Notes under the pieces: model-generated | What the model was told of the DNA's origin: nothing | The model's database searches: none | What the model saw: the letters and a program-made list of their open reading frames with translations, nothing else | Position numbers and translations under genes: made by a program | Assembly (NCBI GenBank): GCA_013619005.1 | Contig: JABXKY010000367.1 | Span: 1 to 21,021 of the forward strand | Direction of reading: 5' to 3' | DNA length: 21,021 bases | Source of the DNA: Candidatus Bathyarchaeota archaeon | GTDB lineage: Archaea; Thermoproteota; Bathyarchaeia; TCS64 | Part shown: piece after piece, positions 1-7,162 of the stretch | How positions within the stretch are numbered: position 1 is the first letter of the stretch | How the letters are laid out: every line of letters starts with the position of its first letter

Positions 1-63
1 CAGTTCAAGGGTGAACTCCTCGTTGGCAACGCCTCGGACGCCGTTTGAGCCGAACAGCTTCAT
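1..63 (-). CDS. glmM: Phosphoglucosamine mutase / phosphomannomutase family, N-terminal fragment
   Basis: Only the first 21 codons lie in the window; the gene runs off the left edge. They begin MKLFGSNGVRGVANEE, which is the N-terminal signature of alpha-D-phosphohexomutases (usual form LFGTxGxRG). The ATG overlaps the stop of the upstream nucleotidyltransferase by one base (TGATG), and a GGTGAT ribosome-binding match sits just upstream inside that gene, so the two are translationally coupled. In archaea this enzyme converts glucosamine-6-phosphate to the 1-phosphate (GlmM role) or handles mannose/glucose phosphates. Pairing with a sugar-1-phosphate nucleotidyltransferase favours the UDP-GlcNAc route, but 21 residues cannot settle the substrate. 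Confidence 0.75.
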   Translation of the reverse strand, partial: MKLFGSNGVRGVANEEFTLEL

Positions 64-1154
64 CACATCACCTGCTTGGGGACCAGAATACTTTCCTCTA
101 TTGTCTTACTGGGGCAGATACTGACCCTCTCAGTGATGGTGACGCCGTCCTTTATCTGAGCGTAGTCACCAATTAGGCTGCCTGACTCAACCTTAACCCA
201 CCGTTCCAAGACGCTGTTCTCCCCGAGGATGGCGCTCTTGACGCTACTATAGTCCTCGATGGTGACCCCATCAAAGACCACGCTGTTCTCAATTCTGCAT
301 CCCTTGCCGATCTGAACACCGTTTCCGATGGAAACGTTTGGCCCTATGATGCTATCCGCCCCTATCCTCACATTGTCGCCGAAGTTACATGGCTTCCTAA
401 TGACAACCGAGGGGTCAATCTCAGGGCTCTCGCCGCACTTGTTCAGGTTGTTCTTTGTCAACATCATCGCGTTGGCGCCCAGGTAGTCCTGAGGCTCACC
501 TATGTCCATCCAGAAGCCGTGGGACTCAAACCCGTATAGCTTGTTCTCCTCGGCAAGCTTGGGGAAGACCTCCGTCTCGATGCGGACCTTGCCTTCGTCC
601 GGTATGTAATCTAATATCTCGGGCTCCATGATGTAGATGCCCGCGTTGATGAGGTTGCTTGGGGCCTTTCCATACTCGGGTTTCTCAACAAACCTCGTGA
701 TCCTGCCCTCCCAGTCCAGCTCCACTGAGCCGTATCTAGTGGGGTCGCTCACCTGGGTCAATGCTATGGTAGCGACTCCGCCTTTCTCCTCGTGGTACTC
801 GATGAGCCTCTTGTAATCAAAATCAGTGAGAATATCCCCGTTCATCACCATGAAACGGTCGCCATTCATTATGTCCTTGGCCTTCTTGACGGGGCCACCC
901 GTGCCCAGCGGTCTCTGCTCCCTTGAGTACAGTATCCCAAGGTCGTACTTGGTGGGGCCAAGGTACCGAACCAGGGATTCCGCCATGTAGTAGACGGCCA
1001 GTACAACAGTATCGACGCTCTCCTCCTTTGAAAGCGCCTCCAGCGTGTAATCAATCAACGGCCTGTTGGCTATCGGGAAAAGCATCTTGGGTCTACTACA
1101 GCTCAACGGCCTGAGCCGAGTCCCAAATCCACCTGCGAGGACTAGGGCTTTCAT
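63..1154 (-). CDS. Sugar-1-phosphate nucleotidyltransferase with C-terminal left-handed beta-helix (archaeal GlmU-like)
   Basis: A 363-residue protein with two parts. Residues 1-235 are a nucleotidyltransferase domain: the nucleotide-binding loop LAGGFGTRLRPLS (6-18), the catalytic-type Lys23 in RPKML, the metal-binding NGD ending at Asp107, and FVEKPE. Residues about 245-345 hold hexapeptide repeats (for example IGADSIIGPNVSIGNG) that form a left-handed beta-helix. This arrangement matches archaeal bifunctional enzymes that acetylate glucosamine-1-phosphate and then make UDP-GlcNAc; mannose-1-phosphate guanylyltransferases look similar. Coupling by a one-base overlap to a GlmM-like gene favours the amino-sugar role. 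A TATA-like element about 35 nt upstream suggests this gene begins its own transcript. Confidence 0.85.
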   Translation of the reverse strand: MKALVLAGGFGTRLRPLSCSRPKMLFPIANRPLIDYTLEALSKEESVDTVVLAVYYMAESLVRYLGPTKYDLGILYSREQRPLGTGGPVKKAKDIMNGDRFMVMNGDILTDFDYKRLIEYHEEKGGVATIALTQVSDPTRYGSVELDWEGRITRFVEKPEYGKAPSNLINAGIYIMEPEILDYIPDEGKVRIETEVFPKLAEENKLYGFESHGFWMDIGEPQDYLGANAMMLTKNNLNKCGESPEIDPSVVIRKPCNFGDNVRIGADSIIGPNVSIGNGVQIGKGCRIENSVVFDGVTIEDYSSVKSAILGENSVLERWVKVESGSLIGDYAQIKDGVTITERVSICPSKTIEESILVPKQVM

Positions 1155-1183
1155 ACAACACTCGTCGCTAGAGGAGCCTGTAA

Positions 1184-1193
1184 CTTATTTAAG
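1184..1193 (-). promoter_or_regulatory. Putative TATA box for the GlmU-like/glmM operon
   Basis: On the minus strand the sequence CTTAAATAAG is an archaeal TATA-like element in an otherwise GC-rich region. A start about 26 nt downstream would give a leader of roughly 10 nt before the ATG at 1154. No strong Shine-Dalgarno site precedes that ATG, which fits a short-leader transcript. Confidence 0.4.
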
Positions 1194-1203
1194 AAATTTG
1201 ATG

Positions 1204-1953
1204 CTAAAATAGGTAGCCAAGTTCCTTGCTGAGCTGCGTGTTGCTTAGCCGCTCGTAGCGCTCGATGCTGCCCACATCGTACCAGAAGGCATCAGTCAGG
1301 TACGCGGCCACCTTCTCGACGTCTTGGACCATGTGCTGCACGACATCGCCCATGAGGTCGTAGCTCTGGTACTGGCCCTCCCCGTGCATCTTCTTCATCT
1401 CGCTGGCCACAGAGCCCTCAAGTACCATTATCCCTATGGTGGCTCGCAGGTCTAGCCGCGGCTTTTCCTTGAACTCAGTGACCCAGTCACCTTCAACCGT
1501 TCCCACGCCCTCGTTGATCTTGAGGCCAGTGGTGAGGGCCAAGGTCACACTTGCGCCTGTCTCGTTATGATGTTCAAGGAGTTTTCCCAAGTCTATGTTT
1601 GATACTATGTCGCCGTAGTAGACCACCAGTGTGTCATCGCTCGTGAAGGCGCCCTCCTTGTAGGCGTTCAGTATCGCGTTGGCGCTGCCCTTCCACTCGG
1701 GTTTGTCCTGGATGTACTCAAGGTTGACGCCGAACCTTTCCCCTTTATCGAAATAGTTCTCTATCTGAAGGTACCTGTAGCCGACCAAGAGAATTAGGTC
1801 ATTTATGTTGTGGTGCCTGTACAGCCTGAGGATGTACTCTAGGATAGGCTTCTCGCGGTACCCGATGGGGACCATGCATTTTTGGAGGTAGTTGGAGAGC
1901 GGCTTGAACCTGGTGCCCATTCCGCCCGCCATGATAATGCCCTTGACAGCCAA
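1204..1953 (-). CDS. Nucleotidyltransferase family protein (NDP-sugar pyrophosphorylase), catalytic domain only
   Basis: A 249-residue protein consisting of the sugar-nucleotidyltransferase fold alone. It has the loop IMAGGMGTRFKPLS (7-20), Lys25 in QKCMVPIG, a GD metal motif in VVYYGDIVSN and FKEKPRLDL, but no beta-helix tail. The start codon is TTG at 1951-1953. It is chosen because it gives a normal N-terminus (MAVKGIIMAGG) and lies two bases after the stop of the upstream small membrane protein gene. The substrate is unknown; glucose-1-phosphate thymidylyl/uridylyl and mannose-1-phosphate guanylyl activities are both possible. It sits next to a second, longer nucleotidyltransferase, so the region probably supplies activated sugars for glycan or lipid synthesis. 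Confidence 0.8.
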   Translation of the reverse strand: MAVKGIIMAGGMGTRFKPLSNYLQKCMVPIGYREKPILEYILRLYRHHNINDLILLVGYRYLQIENYFDKGERFGVNLEYIQDKPEWKGSANAILNAYKEGAFTSDDTLVVYYGDIVSNIDLGKLLEHHNETGASVTLALTTGLKINEGVGTVEGDWVTEFKEKPRLDLRATIGIMVLEGSVASEMKKMHGEGQYQSYDLMGDVVQHMVQDVEKVAAYLTDAFWYDVGSIERYERLSNTQLSKELGYLF

Positions 1954-1955
1954 GC

Positions 1956-2153
1956 CTACTCATCCCGTGCCAGCAGTAACATCAAACCGATGATAGCGGT
2001 TACAACGCCCATCAGGTTCATCAATGCGGGGTTAACGGGGTCATGAATTGTGCTGCCTGTGTTGACCACGAGCAGTATTCCCGTCAATAGGAACACGATG
2101 CCCGCGAGCACTGAGGCGAATCCTATGAAATCAAGTTTAGGTAAGTCCACCAT
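1956..2153 (-). CDS. Small membrane protein with two transmembrane helices
   Basis: A 65-residue protein with two hydrophobic segments, about residues 10-31 (FIGFASVLAGIVFLLTGILL) and 44-62 (MNLMGVVTAIIGLMLLLA), joined by a short polar loop. It ends in charged residues RDE. A strong ribosome-binding site (GAGGTG, 7 nt before the ATG) supports it as a real gene. Its stop is 2 nt before the TTG start of the downstream nucleotidyltransferase, so they are cotranscribed. I do not recognise the family. The link to a sugar-activating enzyme suggests, without proof, a role at the membrane in glycan or lipid-sugar metabolism. Confidence 0.7.
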   Translation of the reverse strand: MVDLPKLDFIGFASVLAGIVFLLTGILLVVNTGSTIHDPVNPALMNLMGVVTAIIGLMLLLARDE

Positions 2154-2185
2154 AGGCGTTCACCTCTTGGATGTGTCGATGAGGT

Positions 2186-2191
2186 AAAAAA
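2186..2191 (-). terminator. T-tract terminator after top6A
   Basis: Directly after the top6A stop the minus strand reads CCCTTTTTTAC, a run of six T's typical of archaeal intrinsic termination. It probably ends the rio1-KH-top6BA transcript, although the next gene lies only about 30 nt further on and read-through is possible. Confidence 0.4.
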
Positions 2192-2194
2192 GGG

Positions 2195-3280
2195 TTACAT
2201 TTCCAGCTTGGCTGGGAGGTACTCGTCAACGATGTAGGTGAGCCCGTACCGGCTGAACGCCTCCAGCTCTGCCTTCTGGTCAAGCTCGATGAGGATATCC
2301 AGTTCCTTCTGCCACAGGTCCCCGGTGTACCTGGGGTCCCTCTTGAGCTCTGTCAGGCGCTTCCTGTCGAACTCGGAGAGGGGCTCTGTCGGCAGTTTGT
2401 AGTCGATGATATCGGTCCCGTTGACCCCGATCCACTGGGCGGTGGGTGTACTGAGTCCCCTCAGGTGGGCCGCGTTCGCTGAGCCGCTTATTATGACCAT
2501 GGCGATGTGCAGCCCCCATGGGTCAGCGTCCGTGAATATGTAGACTGGAAGCCCGTGGTCCTTGCTGAGCCTGTTGATTATCCCCCTGGTGGCCCTGGGG
2601 CTCTGTCCAGCCGTGTGGATCAGTATGGCGTTGAACTTTTCGTGGGCCCGTTCCTCGACGAGCCTGGTGAACATGGCGCCCTTCTCCACCACAAGGACCT
2701 TGTCTGCCGTTGTCTCAACAAAGTCGCTGCTGGTCACAGCTGGGCCGATCATGGCTCCGTCGGGGTGATCAGTGAGGTTGGTCCTCCTTCCTTCGTACCC
2801 TGGAACCGTGTACTCGATGGTGAGGTCGCCGAATATGGATGACCGCTCCTCGGGGAAGATATGGAATTCCTCCCTGGCCCTGTTCAGCGCCACCTCCAGG
2901 TCCGTGATGATGTTGTCGGACTCCTGCTGTCCGCTGTACTCGATGTCACGCTGACCTCTAGCCGAGTAGTAGACCTCCCTCAAGGTGCTGGTCTTCCGTT
3001 GGCTCACAAGCTCCTTGGCGAACCAGCTGGTCCATACGAGCTGGGTGAAGGGCCTGATGTGGCGGATGTTCCTGCTGTGGCGCCTAATCATGCGTGGGCC
3101 GAGGATGTACTGGCGTTCATCAGGGTCGTACATGATGTTGTCGGTGCTGCGGCTCTGCATGTGTATCCAGGGGAACTCTCTGTTCTGTATCTGGTCATAG
3201 ATGAGCTGACCCATCTGGGTTAGGCTCTTCTCCATAGTATCGCGCTTGCGCTCCGCATCACTCTGAACTTTCTTCGACAA
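2195..3280 (-). CDS. top6A: DNA topoisomerase VI subunit A (Spo11-like)
   Basis: This is the DNA-cleaving subunit of the type IIB topoisomerase, which with subunit B relaxes and decatenates DNA using ATP. The 361-residue protein has the winged-helix cleavage motif REVYYSARGQRD (101-112), in which Tyr105 is the expected nucleophile. It also has a Toprim domain with Glu199 (VVEKGAM) and the acidic pair Asp251/Asp253 (FTDADPWG). The length is normal for the family. The start codon is TTG (3278-3280), preceded by a strong GGAGGT 8 nt upstream. That start lies inside the end of top6B, giving a 23-nt overlap and tight coupling that favours equal amounts of A and B. The next ATG (residue 16) would lose conserved length and has no comparable site. 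Confidence 0.96.
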   Translation of the reverse strand: MSKKVQSDAERKRDTMEKSLTQMGQLIYDQIQNREFPWIHMQSRSTDNIMYDPDERQYILGPRMIRRHSRNIRHIRPFTQLVWTSWFAKELVSQRKTSTLREVYYSARGQRDIEYSGQQESDNIITDLEVALNRAREEFHIFPEERSSIFGDLTIEYTVPGYEGRRTNLTDHPDGAMIGPAVTSSDFVETTADKVLVVEKGAMFTRLVEERAHEKFNAILIHTAGQSPRATRGIINRLSKDHGLPVYIFTDADPWGLHIAMVIISGSANAAHLRGLSTPTAQWIGVNGTDIIDYKLPTEPLSEFDRKRLTELKRDPRYTGDLWQKELDILIELDQKAELEAFSRYGLTYIVDEYLPAKLEM

Positions 3281-4847
3281 TCCGAGGGACCTCCTCTAAC
3301 GTGTTTTTCTCTTCCGGGATAACGGTGCTTACGGCCGCAAGAAGCGGGGTGATGTCCGGCAACTCCTCCCGCTCGCTGAGCCTTGTAGCAAACTGGGCGA
3401 TGACTGGCAGGTAGTTGTTGAATATGTTGAGCCTCCGCTTTTCACTCTGGATTCTGGTGCGTTTGCTGATGTAGCTCCTGACGCCCCTGGCGGCCTCCCT
3501 GATGGCGTTGGTGACTTCCTTCTCGACCTCCGGCTGGTCGGCCATGAACTCCTTGCCTACGCTCTTGTATGGGATCTTGGTACTGCACACGTGGACTGCT
3601 ATAACAATGGGGGTGTCCTTCTCCACGCTGTAAGTCTTCCAGTTGATGTTCCTATGAGCCGCCTTCCAGATGACGCCGCTACCCTCATCGAAGAGGAGTG
3701 GGATCCTGTTGGCGAACCTGTAGATGTGGATGCCAGGGCCGTGGCTCTTCCTGATTGTTTGGCCTGATGCCACCGCTGCCTCCACAATGAACGGATAGCC
3801 TAGGTACGTGCTGGGCTTTCGGGTGACAACCTTCAAGTAATCCTCGTCGGTGAGACCCAGCTCCTTGCTGATGCCTGTCTTGAACAGCTCTACCCCGATG
3901 GGGCTGAGGCAGCTCGCGATGGGTCGTTTAAAACCCCCATACTCTTTTGTTGACCTGACGATCCTGACCATTTCCTCCGAGGATAGCATCTTTGGTTTTG
4001 TCTTTAGGCTGACGCCGGCCATCTTGAGGAATTTTTCGGCTGTGATACTGCCCACGCCCTGGAAGTTCTCCATCATGAATGTCTTCATGTTCTTGGACTT
4101 GGCGGTGGATATCAGGCGCTTCACCGTCTCTACATCAACGCCGTGGGGGTGAGGCTTTACTGACTGCGGTTGCGGCGGCAGCGTTTCAGTGCCCCGCTCG
4201 TACTTGTAGAGTCTGCCCTTGGGGTCGATGTATGTGATGTCCGCGTAGGGAACCACCATGGCGGTCTGCTTCAGGTACTCGATGAGCCTGTGCATGATGC
4301 GGCTGTAATTCCCGTCCATCTGGATCTCGATGGATGTGCCCTTCCACCCTGTTGGGTTCTGGCGGATGTTGTGTTTGAAAATGTTGGCGCGGTTGTTCTG
4401 GATATCGATGTTCATGATGAACTCGTGGATATCCCCGCCCGTGCTGCTCTCGATCTTGACGGGCTCATGGGTCGTGATCTGTCCGTAGAGGACCGCCATG
4501 GTTCCTCCCAGACCGAATGTTCCCCTGGCCTGCTTGAGCTCGTACTTGCTGCCGTAGAATATCTGGCCGAAAGCGTTCGGTATGTGGTCCGCTGGGACAC
4601 CTGTACCGTTATCCTCGACCCTCATGATGTAGAACTTGGTCTCTGACTCCTTCTGTCCCTCCAACTCGCTTATTCTGAGGAATATGTTCGGTGGGACCTC
4701 GCGGCTCTCGGCTGCGTCGAGGCTGTTCTCCAAGAGCTCCCTGACCGCCGTGTAAGTGGCCCTGCTGGGGTTACTGAAGCCCGCTATCTCCCTGTTGCGG
4801 TAAAAGAAGTCCGACGGGCTCATCGATTGGTATTCAGGCTGCGCCAA
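3258..4847 (-). CDS. top6B: DNA topoisomerase VI subunit B (GHKL ATPase)
   Basis: This is the ATPase subunit whose dimerisation drives strand passage by topoisomerase VI. The 529-residue protein shows the GHKL motifs in order: RELLENSLDA (Glu40, Asn41), VEDNGTGVP (Asp79) and the glycine-rich lid GTFGLGGTMA (109-118). A helix-two-turn-helix region follows (about 250-330), then the transducer domain with RIPLLFDEG (381-389) and STKIPYKSVGKE, where Lys424 is the likely switch lysine. The start is taken as TTG at 4845-4847, which has GGGAG 8 nt upstream and lies 5 nt after the KH gene stop. The alternative ATG eight residues later (4823) lacks a ribosome-binding site. The gene is in one run with rio1 and the KH gene. 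Confidence 0.96.
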   Translation of the reverse strand: MAQPEYQSMSPSDFFYRNREIAGFSNPSRATYTAVRELLENSLDAAESREVPPNIFLRISELEGQKESETKFYIMRVEDNGTGVPADHIPNAFGQIFYGSKYELKQARGTFGLGGTMAVLYGQITTHEPVKIESSTGGDIHEFIMNIDIQNNRANIFKHNIRQNPTGWKGTSIEIQMDGNYSRIMHRLIEYLKQTAMVVPYADITYIDPKGRLYKYERGTETLPPQPQSVKPHPHGVDVETVKRLISTAKSKNMKTFMMENFQGVGSITAEKFLKMAGVSLKTKPKMLSSEEMVRIVRSTKEYGGFKRPIASCLSPIGVELFKTGISKELGLTDEDYLKVVTRKPSTYLGYPFIVEAAVASGQTIRKSHGPGIHIYRFANRIPLLFDEGSGVIWKAAHRNINWKTYSVEKDTPIVIAVHVCSTKIPYKSVGKEFMADQPEVEKEVTNAIREAARGVRSYISKRTRIQSEKRRLNIFNNYLPVIAQFATRLSEREELPDITPLLAAVSTVIPEEKNTLEEVPRIVEESSE

Positions 4848-4852
4848 GTGCT

Positions 4853-5431
4853 TTACTCCCTTCTACGGACGGGCTCGTACCAGAGCTCGCCCTTTTCTTT
4901 CCTCATCTTACGTCTAGACGCATATAGGTGATTCCACACGGTCTTGTGGAAACTTCCATTGAGAAGCATCTCAACCGCCTCTTTTGCCACCTGCAGCATC
5001 TCGTAGGGGCCTATCAGCGCCACTGTTCCGCCGTAGACGCTTACCTGGCACTCAGTTAGCTCCTCTAGGATCTCCCTGCTCTTGCCCTCCTTGCCTATTA
5101 TCCTGCCCCTGACCCTTTTCTGGGCGTTCTTGCTGGTGCCCACGTACTCCTCAAGGTCAATGACCATGATATCGTTGTCCTCGTCCTGGAGCATCAGGGC
5201 TTTCTTGGGGCTGAACCCCCTGCCTATTGCCTTGACTATGTTCTTGACCGTGAACATGACTGACACGTCGGGCTGGTCCTGGTTTACCTTGATCTCCACA
5301 CCGCCCGAGTCGCTCTCAACGGTGATTTTTACGCCGAAGGTTGACTCTATCTGTCTCCGTGTCTTGCCGTTGTTGCCTATGAGGACGCCGATGCGGTCGC
5401 CTGGGATTCTAATAAAGGTCTTCTGTTCCAC
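4853..5431 (-). CDS. Two-KH-domain RNA-binding protein (Dim2/Pno1/Krr1-like)
   Basis: A 192-residue RNA-binding protein with two KH domains. Both GxxG loops are visible: LIGNNGKTR (17-25) in KH1 and IIGKEGKSR (111-119) in KH2. The tail after residue 170 is basic (RRKMRKEK). The layout matches archaeal Dim2/Pno1-type proteins, which bind 16S rRNA near its 3' end during small-subunit maturation. The neighbour Rio1 kinase acts in the same process. The start is GTG at 5429-5431, backed by GGAGTG about 8 nt upstream, and it overlaps the end of rio1 by 23 nt. The best-known name for the archaeal family is 'KH domain-containing protein'; function is by family, not shown here. Confidence 0.9.
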   Translation of the reverse strand: MEQKTFIRIPGDRIGVLIGNNGKTRRQIESTFGVKITVESDSGGVEIKVNQDQPDVSVMFTVKNIVKAIGRGFSPKKALMLQDEDNDIMVIDLEEYVGTSKNAQKRVRGRIIGKEGKSREILEELTECQVSVYGGTVALIGPYEMLQVAKEAVEMLLNGSFHKTVWNHLYASRRKMRKEKGELWYEPVRRRE

Positions 5432-6212
5432 CTGTTATCCACTCCTTTAACTCCTCAGGGTCCCTTACCTGGGCTCCTTTTCTCCTGAAGAAGTAGTTCA
5501 CGTTCTGTATGTCCCTCTCGATGAGGGGCTCGGCCATTGGGTGAATGGTGAGCATGGCTTGGCTCACATCGAATATGACTGGCTTGCCCTCGTGGACCAT
5601 GATGTTGTACTCGCTGAGGTCGCCGTGGGCGATCCCAGCCTTCTGCCACATGAGCTGCATCTCAACGGTCACCTGGTCGTAGAACGCCTGCGGGTCCTCG
5701 GGGTCCATCTCCCTGAGCAGGGGCGCTGGTATGCCGTCCTCCCCTATGAACTCCATGACCAGGATGTTCCTGATGAACTTGTATGGCCTTGGGCTGTTGA
5801 CCCCGGCCTCCTCGCAGAGCTGGAGGTTGTTGAACTCCTTCTGGTTCCAGGTGTATATCATGGACCTAGTGTTCTTGCGTATACGCTTGAACCGCGGGTC
5901 ACCTTGGATGTACTGCATCATGCCCTTCCTGAACTCTGCGGTGTGGGTGTAGTAGATCTTGATGGCCAGCTCGCGTCCTTCCTTGTCGAGGGCGAAGTAG
6001 ACCCTGGCCTCCTTTCCGGCGTTGACGACGCCGTGTAGCTCATTGATGGTGCCCCCTGTGAAGAGCTTGAGCATCCCCTTCAACGTGAGGCGGTCGAACA
6101 CCTCCTCGATGACCCTGAACTCTTCCTTGTTCTTGTCCTTGAACAGGGCCTGCTCCTCGTAACGCCTCGTTATCCGGTCGTCGGCCTTGTCGTATTCTCT
6201 TTCACGTGACAT
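5409..6212 (-). CDS. rio1: RIO1-type serine/threonine protein kinase
   Basis: An atypical protein kinase/ATPase for late small-subunit ribosome maturation. From the chosen start the protein is 267 residues. Motifs: VVNAGKEARVYFA (62-74, RIO nucleotide loop), Lys85 in LAIKIYY, the catalytic loop HGDLSEYNI (196-204, Asp198) and the metal-binding FDVSQ (Asp215). The N-terminal 50 residues form the RIO-specific winged-helix part. I chose the ATG at 6210-6212 (MSREREYD) because GAGG stands just upstream. An in-frame ATG at 6266 would add 18 residues, has no ribosome-binding site and overlaps a possible upstream small ORF. The gene overlaps the KH gene by 23 nt, a conserved type of archaeal ribosome-maturation pairing. 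Confidence 0.94.
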   Translation of the reverse strand: MSREREYDKADDRITRRYEEQALFKDKNKEEFRVIEEVFDRLTLKGMLKLFTGGTINELHGVVNAGKEARVYFALDKEGRELAIKIYYTHTAEFRKGMMQYIQGDPRFKRIRKNTRSMIYTWNQKEFNNLQLCEEAGVNSPRPYKFIRNILVMEFIGEDGIPAPLLREMDPEDPQAFYDQVTVEMQLMWQKAGIAHGDLSEYNIMVHEGKPVIFDVSQAMLTIHPMAEPLIERDIQNVNYFFRRKGAQVRDPEELKEWITGGTEDLY

Positions 6213-6327
6213 GGTATGCCTCACAGAGTATGTCCTTGAGCAGAATGCCTTTACGGCGGAGGTCATCGGTCTTTTGGACCAGCCGCTCTTGTTCCCGCGG
6301 CCCAGGGATGTGGCTCTCCCTCAACAT
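6202..6327 (-). CDS. Possible small ORF (41 aa) upstream of rio1
   Basis: An ATG at 6325-6327 opens a 41-codon frame that ends in TGA overlapping the first codons of rio1. The product is charged and helix-like (for example REQERLVQKTDDLRRKGILL), with one Cys. Codon third positions are mostly G or C, as in neighbouring genes and unlike the AT-rich bases just upstream. A minus-strand TATA-like element at 6371-6380 would start transcription about 25 nt before it. There is no clear ribosome-binding site and I recognise no family. It could be a coupled leader peptide, a small ribosome-related protein, or chance. Confidence 0.35.
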   Translation of the reverse strand: MLRESHIPGPREQERLVQKTDDLRRKGILLKDILCEAYHVT

Positions 6328-6370
6328 TCTAGCTCATTGAGTGCCTCTACGGGAAGACTAATTGGATGCA

Positions 6371-6380
6371 GACTTAAAAA
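6371..6380 (-). promoter_or_regulatory. Putative TATA box for the rio1 operon
   Basis: The minus strand reads TTTTTAAGTC here. It is the only good TATA-like element upstream of rio1 and would start a transcript near 6350, ahead of the small ORF at 6327 and of rio1. This suggests the rio1-KH-top6B-top6A genes share one message. Confidence 0.45.
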
Positions 6381-6431
6381 GGAATCTGGGTACATTTGCC
6401 TTTGGGGTATTATTTACGCCTTATTCTTTGA

Positions 6432-6467
6432 TAAAAACCGTTTTTAGGGTTTGTTTTCCGTAAAAAA
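6432..6467 (-). terminator. Double T-tract terminator after sfsA
   Basis: After the sfsA stop the minus strand carries TTTTTT (6462-6467), then TTTTTATC (6429-6436), in a very AT-rich context. Paired T-runs of this kind are typical of archaeal transcription ends. Confidence 0.5.
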
Positions 6468-6469
6468 CG

Positions 6470-7162
6470 TTAATCTAGGTTAATTGGAACCCGTTTCAGG
6501 ATGGAAACCGTGTCCAGGTTGATGTCACAGATGAAAGCGTAGGCCTCAACGCCGTTCTCCACCGCGTTTCTGAGAGAGGCTGTGAACTCAGGGTCCATCT
6601 CCTCGTTGGGGCGCCACTCCCGCGCGTCGTTTCTCTGGATGACGAAGCATGCCGCTGCCCTGCCAAGCTCTAACGCCTTAACGAGGGTGTTCATATGCCT
6701 GGCCCCGCGCTTCGTGGGGGCGTCGGGGAACAACGCGACGCCGTCAACGACCAATGTGCAGGATTTTGCCTCCAGCAGGATCTGGTTCGCCCCGTCGGTG
6801 AGCTTTAGGTCAAGCCTTGAGTCGTGGAAGGTGGGCTCTGCTCTCTCAACCCTGTACCCCTCGAACTCGGGCAGGTCCTCATCGATGGCCTCTCTGAGCA
6901 TGTGGTTGGGCAGCCTGCTGTCTATGCTCACTAGGGTGTCGTTGTACTCCACCAGTGTGAGGTCGAACTTGGTCTTCCTGTGGGCGCCCTCCCTTGGGAT
7001 GACGTACACCCGGGTGCTCGGGACCATGAGCTCGTGCATCCTGCCGGGGTTGGGTATGAACGCCTCTACATGGTTTCCATTCAGGTTTACAACCCCGAGG
7101 AACCTATTGGGTCGCTTGACAAGGGTGGCTGACTGTGGTGGCACCGGGTGCTTCATATTCAT
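6470..7162 (-). CDS. sfsA: SfsA family protein (DNA/RNA nuclease-like fold)
   Basis: A 230-residue member of the 'sugar fermentation stimulation' family. The N-terminal OB-like part shows AFIPNPGRMHEL (34-45). The conserved core has SRLDLKL (115-121, Asp118), EAKSCTL (131-137, Glu131 and Lys133), FPDAPTKRGARHM (145-157) and VIQRND. The Asp/Glu/Lys pattern matches the PD-(D/E)XK nuclease-like fold assigned to SfsA; the cellular role is poorly defined. The ATG overlaps the stop of the upstream monophosphatase as ATGA, so the two genes are translationally coupled. The length is normal for the family. A second in-frame ATG two codons later is possible. Confidence 0.9.
   Translation of the reverse strand: MNMKHPVPPQSATLVKRPNRFLGVVNLNGNHVEAFIPNPGRMHELMVPSTRVYVIPREGAHRKTKFDLTLVEYNDTLVSIDSRLPNHMLREAIDEDLPEFEGYRVERAEPTFHDSRLDLKLTDGANQILLEAKSCTLVVDGVALFPDAPTKRGARHMNTLVKALELGRAAACFVIQRNDAREWRPNEEMDPEFTASLRNAVENGVEAYAFICDINLDTVSILKRVPINLD

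Larger units (their letters stand above)
6213..6469. other. Intergenic region upstream of rio1, downstream of sfsA
   Basis: This 257-nt stretch holds the possible 41-aa frame, a TATA-like element and two T-tracts that belong to the end of sfsA. The half near sfsA is strongly AT-rich, while the half near rio1 is GC-rich and coding-like. No tRNA or other structured RNA signature was seen. Confidence 0.6.

Noticed and set aside
4170..4646. Plus-strand open frame (158 codons) opposite top6B
   Set aside because: It is a shadow of the top6B ATPase region; there is no ribosome-binding site, promoter or family resemblance.
5541..6038. Plus-strand open frame (165 codons) opposite rio1
   Set aside because: It is an antisense shadow of the kinase domain with biased Val/Leu/Asp/His content.
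6319..6345. Short inverted repeat CTCAA...TTGAG near the small ORF, considered as an RNA hairpin
   Set aside because: The stem is only 5 bp with a long unpaired loop, and chance occurrence is likely.
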